DNA of 64,000 bases from Streptomyces sp. SCSIO 30461 (GCF_037023745.1 NZ_CP146101.1:3960001-4024000); one strand, 5' to 3'. Shown: positions 44,820 to 53,456, counted from the stretch's first letter. Translations and numbers: made by a program. Notes: generated from the sequence alone by a model not told the origin.

Positions 44820-44978
44820 GGCACCCCCGCCCGGCCGAAGTGAAGCGACGAGGGGAGACTGCCCGACCGTCAACTCCACCAATCAGAGCCATACTTAGGT
44901 GCGACAATCTACTAGTGCCGCGTCAGGCATTGTTCGCCCTGTTGGCGAGGGTTGGGCCGTCAATGCAGACTGCACCGC

Positions 44979-45668
44979 ATGGAGTTGATCGCGCGGGGCC
45001 GGGATGCTGATGTGTATGCCCTGGATGAGTCCAGGGTGCTGCGGCGGTACCGGCACGGGGGGCCCACCGGTCTGGAGTCACGCTTGATGACGCACCTTGC
45101 GGCATGTGGGTATCCGGTGCCGCGGGTGTATGAGATCACCGAAACGGACATGGTTCTGGAGCGGCTGGCCGGGCCGACGATGCTGGATGTCCTGGCCCGG
45201 CGTCCGTGGCGGGTGGGATCTCTCGGCCGGGAGCTGGGCCGCCTGCACGATCGGCTGCATGCGCTGCCGGCGCCGGAGTGGCTGCCCAGGCGGTTCGGCA
45301 CGGCGGATGGTGACCGGGTGCTGCATCTGGACCTGCATCCAGGGAACGTCATTCTGACCCGGCGGGGACCGGTGGTGATCGACTGGTGCAATGCGGGCGC
45401 TGGTGATCCGGCTGCCGATGTGGCGATGACCATCGTGACCGTGGGCAGTGCGGAGGTGCCGGGTTTCGCCGCCCGCCTGGGGCGGGGGCTGTTGCTGCAC
45501 GGTATCCGCAGCGGTTGCCGGACCGATCCGGCCGGACGGATGCAGGAGGTGGTCCGGGTGAAGCTGGATGACCCGAATCTGACGCCCGCGGAGTCGGCGT
45601 GGTTGCGGCGGCATGCCGGTGTCGGCGATGGACCGGGTGTGGGCTGCACGGATCGGTCAGGCTGCTGA
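44979..45668 (+). CDS. APH-type phosphotransferase, passenger of an IS630 element
   Basis: The ATG at 44979 gives 229 residues of an aminoglycoside/choline-kinase-like fold. It has an N-lobe (GRDADVYALDESRVLRRY), the catalytic loop HLDLHPGNVIL (Asp 118, Asn 123) and the metal-binding VIDWCNAG (Asp 135). Family members phosphorylate aminoglycosides, macrolides, homoserine or other small hydroxyl compounds, and the substrate cannot be told from the sequence. The protein is somewhat shorter than typical resistance enzymes (about 260-300 residues). It lies wholly inside the inverted repeats of element B and just before its transposase, so it moves with it. Confidence 0.85.
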   Translation: MELIARGRDADVYALDESRVLRRYRHGGPTGLESRLMTHLAACGYPVPRVYEITETDMVLERLAGPTMLDVLARRPWRVGSLGRELGRLHDRLHALPAPEWLPRRFGTADGDRVLHLDLHPGNVILTRRGPVVIDWCNAGAGDPAADVAMTIVTVGSAEVPGFAARLGRGLLLHGIRSGCRTDPAGRMQEVVRVKLDDPNLTPAESAWLRRHAGVGDGPGVGCTDRSGC

Positions 45669-45671
45669 TCT

Positions 45672-46802
45672 GTGGAGCGGGTGCGGGTACGCGAGATCGA
45701 TGATGACGAGGGCAGGCGGCTGCTGCGGATCATCCGCCGGGGCACCGGGTCGGTGGTGACCTGGCGGCGGGCCCAGATGGTTCTGCTGTCCGCGCAGGGC
45801 ATGCCGGTGGTGAAGATCGCCGAGGTGTCGTTCACCAGCGCGGACCGGGTCCGGGATGTGATCCACAACTTCAACGTCGACGGCTTCGAGTCGCTGTATC
45901 CGAAGTACAAGGGCGGCCGTCCGAAGACGTTCACGCTGCCCGAGCGGCGCGAGATCAAGAAGATCGCGAAGTCGAAGCCGACAGAGCACGACCTGCCGTT
46001 CTCGACCTGGAGCCTGACCAAGCTGGCGGACTTCCTGGTAGCCGAGGGGGTGGTCGACGACATCAGCCACGAGGGACTGCGCATCCTGCTCCGCGAGGAA
46101 GGCGTCTCCTTTCAACGTCTGAAGACCTGGAAAACCTCCCGCGATCCGGACTACGCGGCCAAGAAGGCCCGGGTCGAGCACCTCTACGCGATCGCCGACG
46201 GCGAGGTCATACCCGACAAGGGCGAGCCCGAAGTCGTCTTCTGCATGGATGAGTTCGGGCCGCTCAACCTGATGCCCCACCCCGGCCGGCAATGGACCGA
46301 GCGCGGCGGGAAGCACAAGAACCCCGACCGCGAACCACGCCGCAGGCGGCGGGCGACCTACAACCGCTACGGCGGAGTACGGCACCTGTTCGCCGCCCTG
46401 GATCTGACCAAGGACAAGCTCTACGGCCACATCAAGCTGGTCAAAAAGCGGACCCAGTTCCTGGAGTTCTGCCGCTACCTGCGCAGCCTCTATCCGCCCG
46501 AGGTCCGCATCGCGATCGTGTGTGACAACTACTCGCCACACCTCACCACGAAGCGGTGCCGCCGGGTCGCGGACTGGGCCGAGGCGAACAACGTCGAGAT
46601 CGCCTACACCCCGACGAACAGCTCCTGGCTCAACCGCATCGAAGCCCAGTTCACCGCCCTGCGCTACTTCACCCTCGACGGCACCGACCATGCCGACCAC
46701 AAGGAACAGGGCAGCATGATCCGCCGCTACATCATCTGGCGAAACCGCCACGCCGGCGACCGGCGCCTACGCGCCGTCGTCGACAGGGCGAACGTTGCCT
46801 GA
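45672..46802 (+). CDS. IS630-family transposase (element B)
   Basis: The GTG at 45672 gives 376 residues in a single frame. Two N-terminal helix-turn-helix segments (VVKIAEVSFTSADRVRDVI; STWSLTKLADFLV) precede the DDE domain with FCMDEFGPLNL, IAIVCDNYSPH and SSWLNRIEAQF. It differs clearly from the transposase of the neighbouring element A, so the tandem did not arise by duplication of one element. Complete, with no frameshift needed. Confidence 0.93.
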   Translation: MERVRVREIDDDEGRRLLRIIRRGTGSVVTWRRAQMVLLSAQGMPVVKIAEVSFTSADRVRDVIHNFNVDGFESLYPKYKGGRPKTFTLPERREIKKIAKSKPTEHDLPFSTWSLTKLADFLVAEGVVDDISHEGLRILLREEGVSFQRLKTWKTSRDPDYAAKKARVEHLYAIADGEVIPDKGEPEVVFCMDEFGPLNLMPHPGRQWTERGGKHKNPDREPRRRRRATYNRYGGVRHLFAALDLTKDKLYGHIKLVKKRTQFLEFCRYLRSLYPPEVRIAIVCDNYSPHLTTKRCRRVADWAEANNVEIAYTPTNSSWLNRIEAQFTALRYFTLDGTDHADHKEQGSMIRRYIIWRNRHAGDRRLRAVVDRANVA

Positions 46803-46824
46803 CACGGCACTAGCGAGGTCAGCT

Positions 46825-47853
46825 GTGGTCAACTACGTACTCGCAGCCACTGCACGTCACCAGGCCACCGCGATGCTGGCGGAACTGGAGACGCACACCC
46901 CGGGCGCAGCGCAGCGCCTGGCGCGCTCGGCCTTCACCGAACTGCAGACCTGGCCGGAGCTGACCGTCGACCTCGTCCCCGAAAGCCAGGCCGGTTCCCG
47001 CTGCAGTGTGGCAGGCGCCTACGACGTCGGGCCGCCTGCGCGGATCTCCGTCGCCGAGGCGGCCAGTCCCGCCCGCCGGGACTTCACCGCCCTGCACGAG
47101 CTGGGCCACCACCTCCAGAAGAACAGCTTCGACCTGATGACGGCCTTCGAGAGCCAGTCCGACGGCGGCCTGCAGCTGGAGGACGCGGCCTGCGACGCCT
47201 TCGCCGCCGAGATCCTGCTGCCCACCCCGCTCGTCGACCACCACCTGGATGCCACCGGCCCCACCGCTGACACGGTCGCCGACCTGTGGCGGGCGGGAGC
47301 CGCCTCCCGCATGGCCGTATGCGTGCGCGCCGTCCAGCATCTGCCCGCACCCGGACACATCCTCCTGCTCGATAACGGCGGCCGAGTAGCCTTCGCCGCC
47401 TCCCACGGCCTGCCGCCCCTGCGCCGAGGAAGCTTCCAGGGCGACATCCCGGTCATCGACCGGGCCCGCGCCTCCGGCCGCGGACGCGCGCAAGGGCGCA
47501 CCCAAGTCCGCTACCGCGACGGCATCCTGGGACGGGAACTGCACGCGCAGACCGCGCCGATGGGCAGCTACCTGGTCGCCGTCCTCGTCACCGACTCCGC
47601 CCCCTGGCGCCGCTTCACGCCCCCCACCAAGGACACCGGCCCCCAGGCAGGCGACTACCTCTGCGCACACTGCGACGAGGAGTACCGCTCCTTCGATCCC
47701 GCCTGCTCCGCCTGCCGCGTCCCCCACTGCCCCGAGTGCGGCCGCTGCGCATGCACACCGCGCGTGAACGAACGCCTGTGCCCGGGATGCTTCATCAAGC
47801 ATCCGCCCGCGATGTTCGCCGACGGCAGCGACCGCTGCCTCGACTGCTCCTGA
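46825..47853 (+). CDS. ImmA/IrrE-type metallopeptidase with C-terminal zinc ribbons
   Basis: The GTG at 46825 gives 342 residues. The gluzincin motif HELGHH (91-96) is followed by EDAACDAFAAEILLP (119-133), supplying the third zinc ligand. This is the arrangement of ImmA/IrrE peptidases that cleave an XRE repressor to release stress or mobile-element genes. The C-terminus adds cysteine-rich ribbons (CAHCDEEY, CSACRVPHCPECGRC, CPGCF, CLDC), unusual for short ImmA proteins and suggesting a sensor or substrate-binding part. It originally followed the XRE gene at 42749-43654, and two IS630 elements now separate them by 3.2 kb. Confidence 0.88.
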   Translation: MVNYVLAATARHQATAMLAELETHTPGAAQRLARSAFTELQTWPELTVDLVPESQAGSRCSVAGAYDVGPPARISVAEAASPARRDFTALHELGHHLQKNSFDLMTAFESQSDGGLQLEDAACDAFAAEILLPTPLVDHHLDATGPTADTVADLWRAGAASRMAVCVRAVQHLPAPGHILLLDNGGRVAFAASHGLPPLRRGSFQGDIPVIDRARASGRGRAQGRTQVRYRDGILGRELHAQTAPMGSYLVAVLVTDSAPWRRFTPPTKDTGPQAGDYLCAHCDEEYRSFDPACSACRVPHCPECGRCACTPRVNERLCPGCFIKHPPAMFADGSDRCLDCS

Positions 47854-47996
47854 CACCCCGCCAGCCCCTCCAGGACACTCCCATTGCGCTACCCGCGAGT
47901 TACGTCGTCCGTCCCAGGCGAAGCACCCCGCACCGGGGTGACGGGTCCCGGCGCCGGCTCCGGAACCCCGTCGGGCAAGGCCGGCAGAAGAGAACC

Positions 47997-48278
47997 ATGG
48001 CCATCCAGATCACCGCGGTACGCCTGTCCGGCGGCACCATGCACGAGCACATCACCCACCTGTGGTGGACCAACCCGGCGGACGGCAAGACCGGCGACAA
48101 CACCCGGGCGCAGATCGTCACCTGGATCGAAGACAAGAAGGGCCAGGCCTACACGAGCGATGCGGGCGGCCACCGGGCGGAGGTCGTCGTGGTGACCCCG
48201 CCGCGCGGCGAGAAGTACCTGCAGACCCGCGCCGACGGCCGGTTGACCAACAACCTCCTGGCCCTTCCCCGCCGCTGA
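47997..48278 (+). CDS. DUF3892 protein
   Basis: This 93-residue protein starts at the ATG 47997. IQITAVRLSGGTMHEHITHLWW and the later IVTWIEDKKGQAYTSD fit the DUF3892 pattern (short beta-rich proteins found in many bacteria and mobile elements, function unknown). It lies 143 bases after the ImmA/IrrE gene on the same strand. Confidence 0.75.
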   Translation: MAIQITAVRLSGGTMHEHITHLWWTNPADGKTGDNTRAQIVTWIEDKKGQAYTSDAGGHRAEVVVVTPPRGEKYLQTRADGRLTNNLLALPRR

Positions 48279-48376
48279 GCACTCCCGCCCTGGGGCGGCA
48301 GGAGAGGGCCGGCCGGGCCGCTGCTGGGGCGCACTGCCCCAGCAGCGGCCCGGGCTTCCGAAGAACTTACGGGCCG

Positions 48377-49447
48377 TCACGCACTGTTTTTCGGCTGCCG
48401 TGAGAAGGCTTCGGTTCGTGCGGCATCTTCGCCGGGCGGAGAGTGTGCGGGCAGCTCCCACCGGACCTCGCCGCTGTCGTGATGATGGTGCCAGGCGGTC
48501 ACGAGGCGGGCGCGGACCAGTTGGTCGAGGAGGTCCTCCAGTTGCTGAGGCGGCTGTCCGCACTGGCGGGTGAGGTCATCGAGCTCGCCACCGCCCGCCC
48601 CGGAAGCGCTGTGGGCGGCTAGGGCGAGCGCGGTCAGCCGCAGAGCAGAGGACAGGGCGGGCGGAAGGGCCAGCGGGGTGGGGCGCAGGGCCCATTGGGC
48701 GGCGCGGACGCGCGCGGTGCGTCCGGGGGCCTGCTGGAGGACGGCGGCGTCGAGCAGCTGCCCCTGGACGGGAGAACATTTGCGTCCCGATCGGTGCAGC
48801 CAGCCGGCGTCCTCCAGTTCGAGCCACAGCTCTGCACGGCCGTGCAGCCGCATGCCGCGCAGGAACCCGTGGGGCAGTCGGATCTGCCCGTGGTGATCGG
48901 CGCGAAGCGCGCACTGCAGGGCGAGCAGCCGGGCGGCGGGGGAGGAGAAGCGGGGCAGCGCTGTGGCGAGGTAGGTGAGCATTTCGCGTACGCGCTGCTG
49001 TTCTGCCGGGCCGAACACAGGCACGGTGCGCGCAGAGCGGGGCGTGCCGGGAGTGAGCTGGGCGTGACCGGTGCCGAGCAGGGTGGGCGGTACGACGGCG
49101 GTGTGGCTCATCGCCGCCGCGCAGGCGGCGCAGGCATCGGCCAGCCGCCATGCGCGCCCGCTGCGGTCGCAGGTCAGGGCGAGCAGGACGGGCCCCGCGC
49201 AGCCGCGGTGGCGGGGGTGCCAGTGGCAGCCTCTTGTCCGGCACTGGCAGGTGCGCAGATGCCCGGGCAGCGCGTCGGCGCGGGCATGGCGGGCCAGATG
49301 GGTGAGGGCGGCCGAGCGGGCGGAGGCGGCCGGCAGGACGGGGCTGTGTGCGCAGCGGGGACAGGTCAGGGCCGGCCCGCCCGTCTGCGGGCGCAGGTGC
49401 ACCGTCCAGATGCGCTGCACCGTGGCGTGTGTGCTGGCAAGCCGCAT
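48377..49447 (-). CDS. Cysteine-rich hypothetical protein with C-terminal winged helix
   Basis: The ATG at 49447 follows GGAGG and gives 356 residues. The first 120 residues carry zinc-type clusters (CPRCAH, CQCRTRGCHWHPRHRGC, CDRSGRAW, CAACAA). The rest is helical with a winged-helix-like end (DDLTRQCGQPPQQLEDLLDQLVRARLVTAW). I do not recognise a characterised family. It is divergent from a small XRE regulator, and two palindromes lie between them, so it is probably under that regulator. A frame extending to 49939 upstream is antisense to the XRE gene and was not used. Confidence 0.68.
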   Translation of the reverse strand: MRLASTHATVQRIWTVHLRPQTGGPALTCPRCAHSPVLPAASARSAALTHLARHARADALPGHLRTCQCRTRGCHWHPRHRGCAGPVLLALTCDRSGRAWRLADACAACAAAMSHTAVVPPTLLGTGHAQLTPGTPRSARTVPVFGPAEQQRVREMLTYLATALPRFSSPAARLLALQCALRADHHGQIRLPHGFLRGMRLHGRAELWLELEDAGWLHRSGRKCSPVQGQLLDAAVLQQAPGRTARVRAAQWALRPTPLALPPALSSALRLTALALAAHSASGAGGGELDDLTRQCGQPPQQLEDLLDQLVRARLVTAWHHHHDSGEVRWELPAHSPPGEDAARTEAFSRQPKNSA

Positions 49448-49528
49448 CGGCTCGTTGTTCCTCCGTTCTGGTCCGCGTCGGCCTCGCGCGGTGGCCTCCC
49501 GGACGTACGCGGGAGCCGCCCGCACCGT

Positions 49529-49546
49529 AGTGCAGATCCCTGCACT
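49529..49546. promoter_or_regulatory. Operator-like palindrome 1
   Basis: AGTGCAGATCCCTGCACT is a perfect inverted repeat with 6-base arms and a 6-base spacer, in the divergent region between the cysteine-rich protein gene and the XRE gene. It shares the TGCACT half-site with palindrome 2. Confidence 0.6.
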
Positions 49547-49575
49547 CGCGCAGGGCGGGCATCCGGTGCGCCCAC

Positions 49576-49592
49576 CTGCACTGATAGTGCAG
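49576..49592. promoter_or_regulatory. Operator-like palindrome 2
   Basis: CTGCACTGATAGTGCAG is a perfect inverted repeat with 7-base arms and a 3-base spacer, 45 bases upstream of the XRE start. The same half-site as in palindrome 1, with the half-sites in the opposite order, suggests one dimeric regulator binding both. Confidence 0.65.
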
Positions 49593-49637
49593 AAATCCTC
49601 ACTGACAGGGCAGGTGTCTGCACCGTCGGATGGTGGG

Positions 49638-49901
49638 GTGACGATCTTGCCGCCCGACCCTGACCGCGATGCCCTGCGTGTGACGCTGGCGCGGCTGAGG
49701 AACGCGCGTGAGTGGACCTTCGACGAACTTGCCGGCCGCAGCGGCCTGGCCCGGCGCACGCTGATCGACCTCGAACACGGCCGAGCCGCCGGCACGGTCA
49801 CCACCTGGCACGCCCTCGCGCACGCCTTCGACGTCCCCATCGAGCACCTGCTCGGCCCGCTCTGCGACAACCACACCCCGCCCGGATCCAAGGGGGCCTG
49901 A
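49638..49901 (+). CDS. XRE-family regulator (87 aa)
   Basis: The GTG at 49638 gives 87 residues. It is almost entirely one helix-turn-helix (REWTFDELAGRSGLARRTLIDLEHGRAAGTVTTWHALAHAFDVPIEHLL). It most likely binds the TGCACT palindromes in its own upstream region, controlling itself and the divergent cysteine-rich protein. No peptidase or toxin is adjacent. Confidence 0.82.
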   Translation: MTILPPDPDRDALRVTLARLRNAREWTFDELAGRSGLARRTLIDLEHGRAAGTVTTWHALAHAFDVPIEHLLGPLCDNHTPPGSKGA

Positions 49902-50070
49902 CCTCCGCCGCGCCAGGCCTGGCGCGCGGCGTAAATCACCCGGACCGGCGAACACGTGCAGAACGCGCGTGCGGTGCATCGTGCTGGCGTTCAGTATCGC
50001 TGGGCCGCGCGGGGGACTGTCCGCCGGCCTGCCCCGCTCCTGGGGCGTGTCGCTTGGCACGGTCCTCTCT

Positions 50071-50922
50071 ATGCGCCCCAACTCCGCCCCCACTGGCTGC
50101 CACTGGGACGGCGGCCCCCGCACGGTGCCGGTACGCCGTCCGCTGCGAGTGGCCGCCACCAGCCCCAGCCATCTGCTGCGCGCCGGTCAGAGCGGCCGCT
50201 GCCGTCGCTGCGGCAACCGCATCGACTTCTACCAGCGCGCCGACGGGCGGCCCATCGCCCTGCATCCCGCCGAACTGACCGCCGCTCACGTCCCCGGCTC
50301 CTGCCGCTGGCACCTGAGCTCCGGCATCGCCCACCCGCACGGCGACGGCAGTGCATGGTGCCGCATCCCGCACGCTGTGCTCTGCCCACAGCGCACGCTC
50401 ACCTGCCGGATCGGCCCGCCTCTGGAGTCGGTGCGCCGCCAACTCGCTGTCCGAACCCGCCGTCTGATCGACACCGGCGCCTTCACCCCCACGCTTCCCC
50501 CCGCCAGTGCGGCGCCCGCCGACACCGACCGCCCCGCCCGGCCGGTCGTGCGGATGCTGCTGGGTTGCTACCTCGCCGAGGGCCCTGTGGAGGCCATCCG
50601 CTGCGTAGCCCAGACGAACCACCGCCACCGTTGCCTCCGCCCCGTCCTGGCCCCGGACAGCCCGGCTGGAGCCTGGAGACTGCTGTCCATCGGCCCTCGA
50701 CGCGGCCAACTCGTCCTGCCCGCACAGACGATGGCTGTCTACGACCTCAGCTGGCTGCCTCACGCCGAGCAGCGACGCTGGCGTATCCAGCGGTGCCCCG
50801 CACACGCCGTCACCCACGGTGCCGCCGACCTGACGCTGGCCGGATGGCAGGTCTTCGATCCCCTCCGGCACGCAGCGCACATCCGCACCCGTCTCCCGCA
50901 CGACCCCGGAGGCGCGGCATGA
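50071..50922 (+). CDS. DUF6083 zinc-binding protein
   Basis: The ATG at 50071 gives 283 residues. The frame is open to 49969, but the upstream part is not protein-like. The DUF6083 pattern is clear: CRRCGNRIDFYQRADGRPIALHP, then VPGSCRWHLSSGIAHPHGDG and WCRIPHAVLCP. These proteins are common in Streptomyces accessory DNA and have no known function. The C-terminal part has further His and Cys residues. It overlaps the next gene by four bases (ATGA), so these genes are cotranscribed. Confidence 0.8.
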   Translation: MRPNSAPTGCHWDGGPRTVPVRRPLRVAATSPSHLLRAGQSGRCRRCGNRIDFYQRADGRPIALHPAELTAAHVPGSCRWHLSSGIAHPHGDGSAWCRIPHAVLCPQRTLTCRIGPPLESVRRQLAVRTRRLIDTGAFTPTLPPASAAPADTDRPARPVVRMLLGCYLAEGPVEAIRCVAQTNHRHRCLRPVLAPDSPAGAWRLLSIGPRRGQLVLPAQTMAVYDLSWLPHAEQRRWRIQRCPAHAVTHGAADLTLAGWQVFDPLRHAAHIRTRLPHDPGGAA

Positions 50923-51401
50923 CGATGGCGCACCACGCCCTGGAGATCGCTCTGACCCGATCCCTCACCGCGACCGAACTCCATCACGCCGCCCGCACGA
51001 TGCCGCTCGCCGCCAACCACGACGCCACCCGGCTCATGACCGTCGTACGCGCCAAGACCCCGGGAAAGGCCCTCACCCGACTGCGCCGCCGGATCGGCAC
51101 ACGGCTGCCCATCGACGTCATCACCACGCACTACCCCGACCGAAGCGGCAAGATCCTCCTCAACGTGGCCTTCCCGAGCGCCGCACACACCGCTATCGCG
51201 GCGGCGGCCGACCGCGCAGCACAGACCCCTCAACGCTTCGTGGAGCTGGCCCTTCACCGGGCCCTGGCCCAGCACGCCAGCGATGAGGCCGACCGCCTCG
51301 ACCGTGCTTTGCAGCAGCTGCTCGCCCACACCACCCCCGCCCATCTCGTCGCGGCCGTCGGACACGCCCTGACCCGCACTTCCGGAGCCGCGCCGTGCTG
51401 A
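50919..51401 (+). CDS. Hypothetical helical protein (160 aa)
   Basis: The ATG at 50919 is coupled to the DUF6083 stop, and the end overlaps the helicase start. It is Ala- and Arg-rich. The middle (LRRRIGTRLPIDVITTHYPDRSGKILLNVAF) is basic with short strands and the ends are helical. I do not recognise a family. Being sandwiched between DUF6083 and a helicase in a three-gene overlapping set suggests a common function. Confidence 0.65.
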   Translation: MTMAHHALEIALTRSLTATELHHAARTMPLAANHDATRLMTVVRAKTPGKALTRLRRRIGTRLPIDVITTHYPDRSGKILLNVAFPSAAHTAIAAAADRAAQTPQRFVELALHRALAQHASDEADRLDRALQQLLAHTTPAHLVAAVGHALTRTSGAAPC

Positions 51402-52933
51402 AGCCGACCGACGAACAGGCCGCCGCGGCCGACGCCTTCCACGCCGGCGATCACCTGGCCCTGCAAGCCGGCGCGGGTACCGGCAAGACCACCACGCTGG
51501 CCCAGCTCGCCCACGCCACGCGGCGCCGCGGCCGCTACCTCGCCTACAACCGGGCCATCGCACAGGACGCCACTGCCCGCTTCCCCCGAAGCGTCCTGTG
51601 CAAGACCGCCCACGCCCTGGCCTACGCCGCCGTCGGCCACCGCTACACCCACCGTCTCAACGCCCCCCGCCGCCCCGCCTGGCAGACCGGGCAGGCCCTC
51701 GGCATCACCAAAGCCATTCGGATTGGCGAACGCGACCTGTCACAAAGAACGCTCTCCAACGCCGCTCTGCGCACGGTGGCCCGCTTCTGCCACAGCGCCG
51801 ACCCTGTCATCACCCGCCACCACGTCCCACGCCTACGCGGGCTTGAAGACCGCGGCCTGCACGCCGAACTCGCCGCCCACATTGTGCCCTTCGCCAGCAA
51901 GGCATGGAACGACCTCCAGCACCCCGGCGACGGCGCGGTCCGCTTCGACCACGACCACTACCTGAAAATCTGGTCCCTCACGGCCCCGAAAATCGACACC
52001 GACTTCCTCCTCCTCGACGAGGCCCAGGACACCAACCCCGTCGTCGAACAGATCTTCCTCAACCAGCGCAGCCACGCCCAGCTCGTCATGGTCGGCGACT
52101 CCGCCCAGGCCATCTACCACTGGCGCGGCGCCAAGGACGTCATGACCGGCTTCGACGGCACCAAACTCGCCCTGTCGAAGTCCTTCCGCTTCGGCCCTCA
52201 GCTCGCCGAGGAGGCCAACCGCTGGCTGGCCATCGCGGACGCCCCGATCCGCCTCACCGGCAGCGAGAGCGTGCCCACCGACCTCGGCCCTGTCACCCGG
52301 CCCGACGCCGTGCTGTGCCGCACCAACGTCGGTGCCATGGCCCAGGTCATGGACCTCCTGGCCGCTGGGTACCGGGTGGCCCTGGTCGGGGGCGGAGACA
52401 GCCTGCGCGCCCTGGCCCTGGCCGCCCGTGACCTGAAGGAAGGTCGCCGCACCACCCACCCCGAACTCGTTCTGTTCACCGCCTGGGGCGACCTGCAGGA
52501 CTACGCCGCCCACGACCCGGCCGGACGTGACCTGCAGCCGCTGGTCGACCTTGTGGACACCCACGGCACCGACGCCATCCTGGCTGCCGTCGCCCAGCTC
52601 GCCCCCGAAAACCAGGCAGAGGTGACCGTCTCGACCGCCCACAAGGCCAAAGGCCGCGAATGGGCCCGCGTGAAGATCGCCGACGACTTCACCCCGCCCC
52701 CGGACAGCGACCAGCAGGACGACACCGGCTGCGCTCTCCCAGGCCCTATCGACGACGGTGAAGCCCGCCTCGCCTACGTGGCCGTCACCCGCACGCGCAG
52801 GTGCCTCGACCTCGGCGGTCTGTCCTGGATCAACCAGCATCCCGACGGCGGTGGCGTATCAGGCGGCCCCGCGCCGGTTCCTGGTCCTCTCCCGGAGGCG
52901 TTGACGCCCCGATGTGTCGCACAGCTCCGGTAG
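51395..52933 (+). CDS. Small UvrD/Rep-like SF1 helicase
   Basis: The GTG at 51395 gives 512 residues. Motifs: Walker A LQAGAGTGKTTT (23-34), motif Ia RYLAYNRAIAQDA, Walker B FLLLDEAQDTNP, motif III LVMVGDSAQAIYHWRGA, motif IV SFRFG, motif V VSTAHKAKGREW and motif VI LAYVAVTRTRR. The set is complete, so it should unwind or translocate on DNA 3' to 5'. At 512 residues it is shorter than UvrD (about 720) and lacks most accessory subdomains, like helicases of phages and plasmids. It ends the DUF6083 operon. Confidence 0.88.
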   Translation: MLKPTDEQAAAADAFHAGDHLALQAGAGTGKTTTLAQLAHATRRRGRYLAYNRAIAQDATARFPRSVLCKTAHALAYAAVGHRYTHRLNAPRRPAWQTGQALGITKAIRIGERDLSQRTLSNAALRTVARFCHSADPVITRHHVPRLRGLEDRGLHAELAAHIVPFASKAWNDLQHPGDGAVRFDHDHYLKIWSLTAPKIDTDFLLLDEAQDTNPVVEQIFLNQRSHAQLVMVGDSAQAIYHWRGAKDVMTGFDGTKLALSKSFRFGPQLAEEANRWLAIADAPIRLTGSESVPTDLGPVTRPDAVLCRTNVGAMAQVMDLLAAGYRVALVGGGDSLRALALAARDLKEGRRTTHPELVLFTAWGDLQDYAAHDPAGRDLQPLVDLVDTHGTDAILAAVAQLAPENQAEVTVSTAHKAKGREWARVKIADDFTPPPDSDQQDDTGCALPGPIDDGEARLAYVAVTRTRRCLDLGGLSWINQHPDGGGVSGGPAPVPGPLPEALTPRCVAQLR

Positions 52934-53054
52934 GCATTTCGCTCCCCGGCCCATACCCACTGCCCGGTGTCGACGAAGCCCAGCGTGGCGAGATGGCGCG
53001 CGGCGTCGAAGCCGTCCGCTGTCCACAGACGGCCCCGGGCAGGCTCTTGAAGTC

Positions 53055-53456
53055 ATGGACATCAGTTCGCCGGGTATCGCCCGGAACAGCAGGAAGATGC
53101 CGCGTTGCGAGCGTCACGATGCCTTCCTCCACCCGGAAGAGCGGTCCGAGTTGGCCGCACGATTCCCGGCCGGTCACCAGGCGCAGATGACGTTCCTTCT
53201 GGCCTGCTATGCCGGAAACGCTTCTGTGGTCGCTGCGCTCTTGGGCACCCGGGCGCGTACGGTGCACCGTCACTGCCGCAGGTGGCCGCCACCGCCCATG
53301 CCTCGGCTGCGCCGGGCCATGCGCCGCCGTGTCCTGGATCTCGTGTGCCCGCGGTGCCTGTCCGATCGTGCGGTGGAAGAGGCGCGCCGGGCGAAACGGG
53401 AAGCCCGGCGCGCGGCCCGCTTGCTTCCGCGTGATCGGGGTGGCCTGGATCGCTGA
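53055..53456 (+). CDS. Basic hypothetical protein (133 aa)
   Basis: The ATG at 53055 gives a protein very rich in Arg, with FLLACYAGNASVVAALLGTRARTVHRHCRRW, resembling a short helix-turn-helix, and a CPRC near the end. An internal ATG at 53097 (MPRCERHDAFLH) is an alternative start. The plus-strand frame has better text than the competing frames, but the call is tentative. No function can be proposed. Confidence 0.45.
   Translation: MDISSPGIARNSRKMPRCERHDAFLHPEERSELAARFPAGHQAQMTFLLACYAGNASVVAALLGTRARTVHRHCRRWPPPPMPRLRRAMRRRVLDLVCPRCLSDRAVEEARRAKREARRAARLLPRDRGGLDR

Larger units (their letters stand above)
43654..44912 (-). mobile_element. IS630-family element A
   Basis: Its ends are perfect 12-base inverted repeats, GTAGATTGTCGC (43654-43665) and GCGACAATCTAC (44901-44912), flanked by TA (43652-43653 and 44913-44914), the normal IS630 duplication. 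Its transposase is read on the minus strand from two overlapping frames. The right-hand TA is shared with a second IS630-family element, so the two stand in tandem. Confidence 0.9.
44915..46810 (+). mobile_element. IS630-family element B carrying a kinase gene
   Basis: The ends are long imperfect inverted repeats: GTGCCGCGTCAGGCATTGTT at the left and, read inward, GTGCCGTGTCAGGCAACGTT at the right, continuing through TCGCCCTGT. TA lies on each side (44913-44914 and 46811-46812). Between them are an APH-type kinase gene and, four bases later, the transposase gene, both on the plus strand. The element is about 1.9 kb, some 700 bp longer than an IS630 with only a transposase. Confidence 0.88.
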
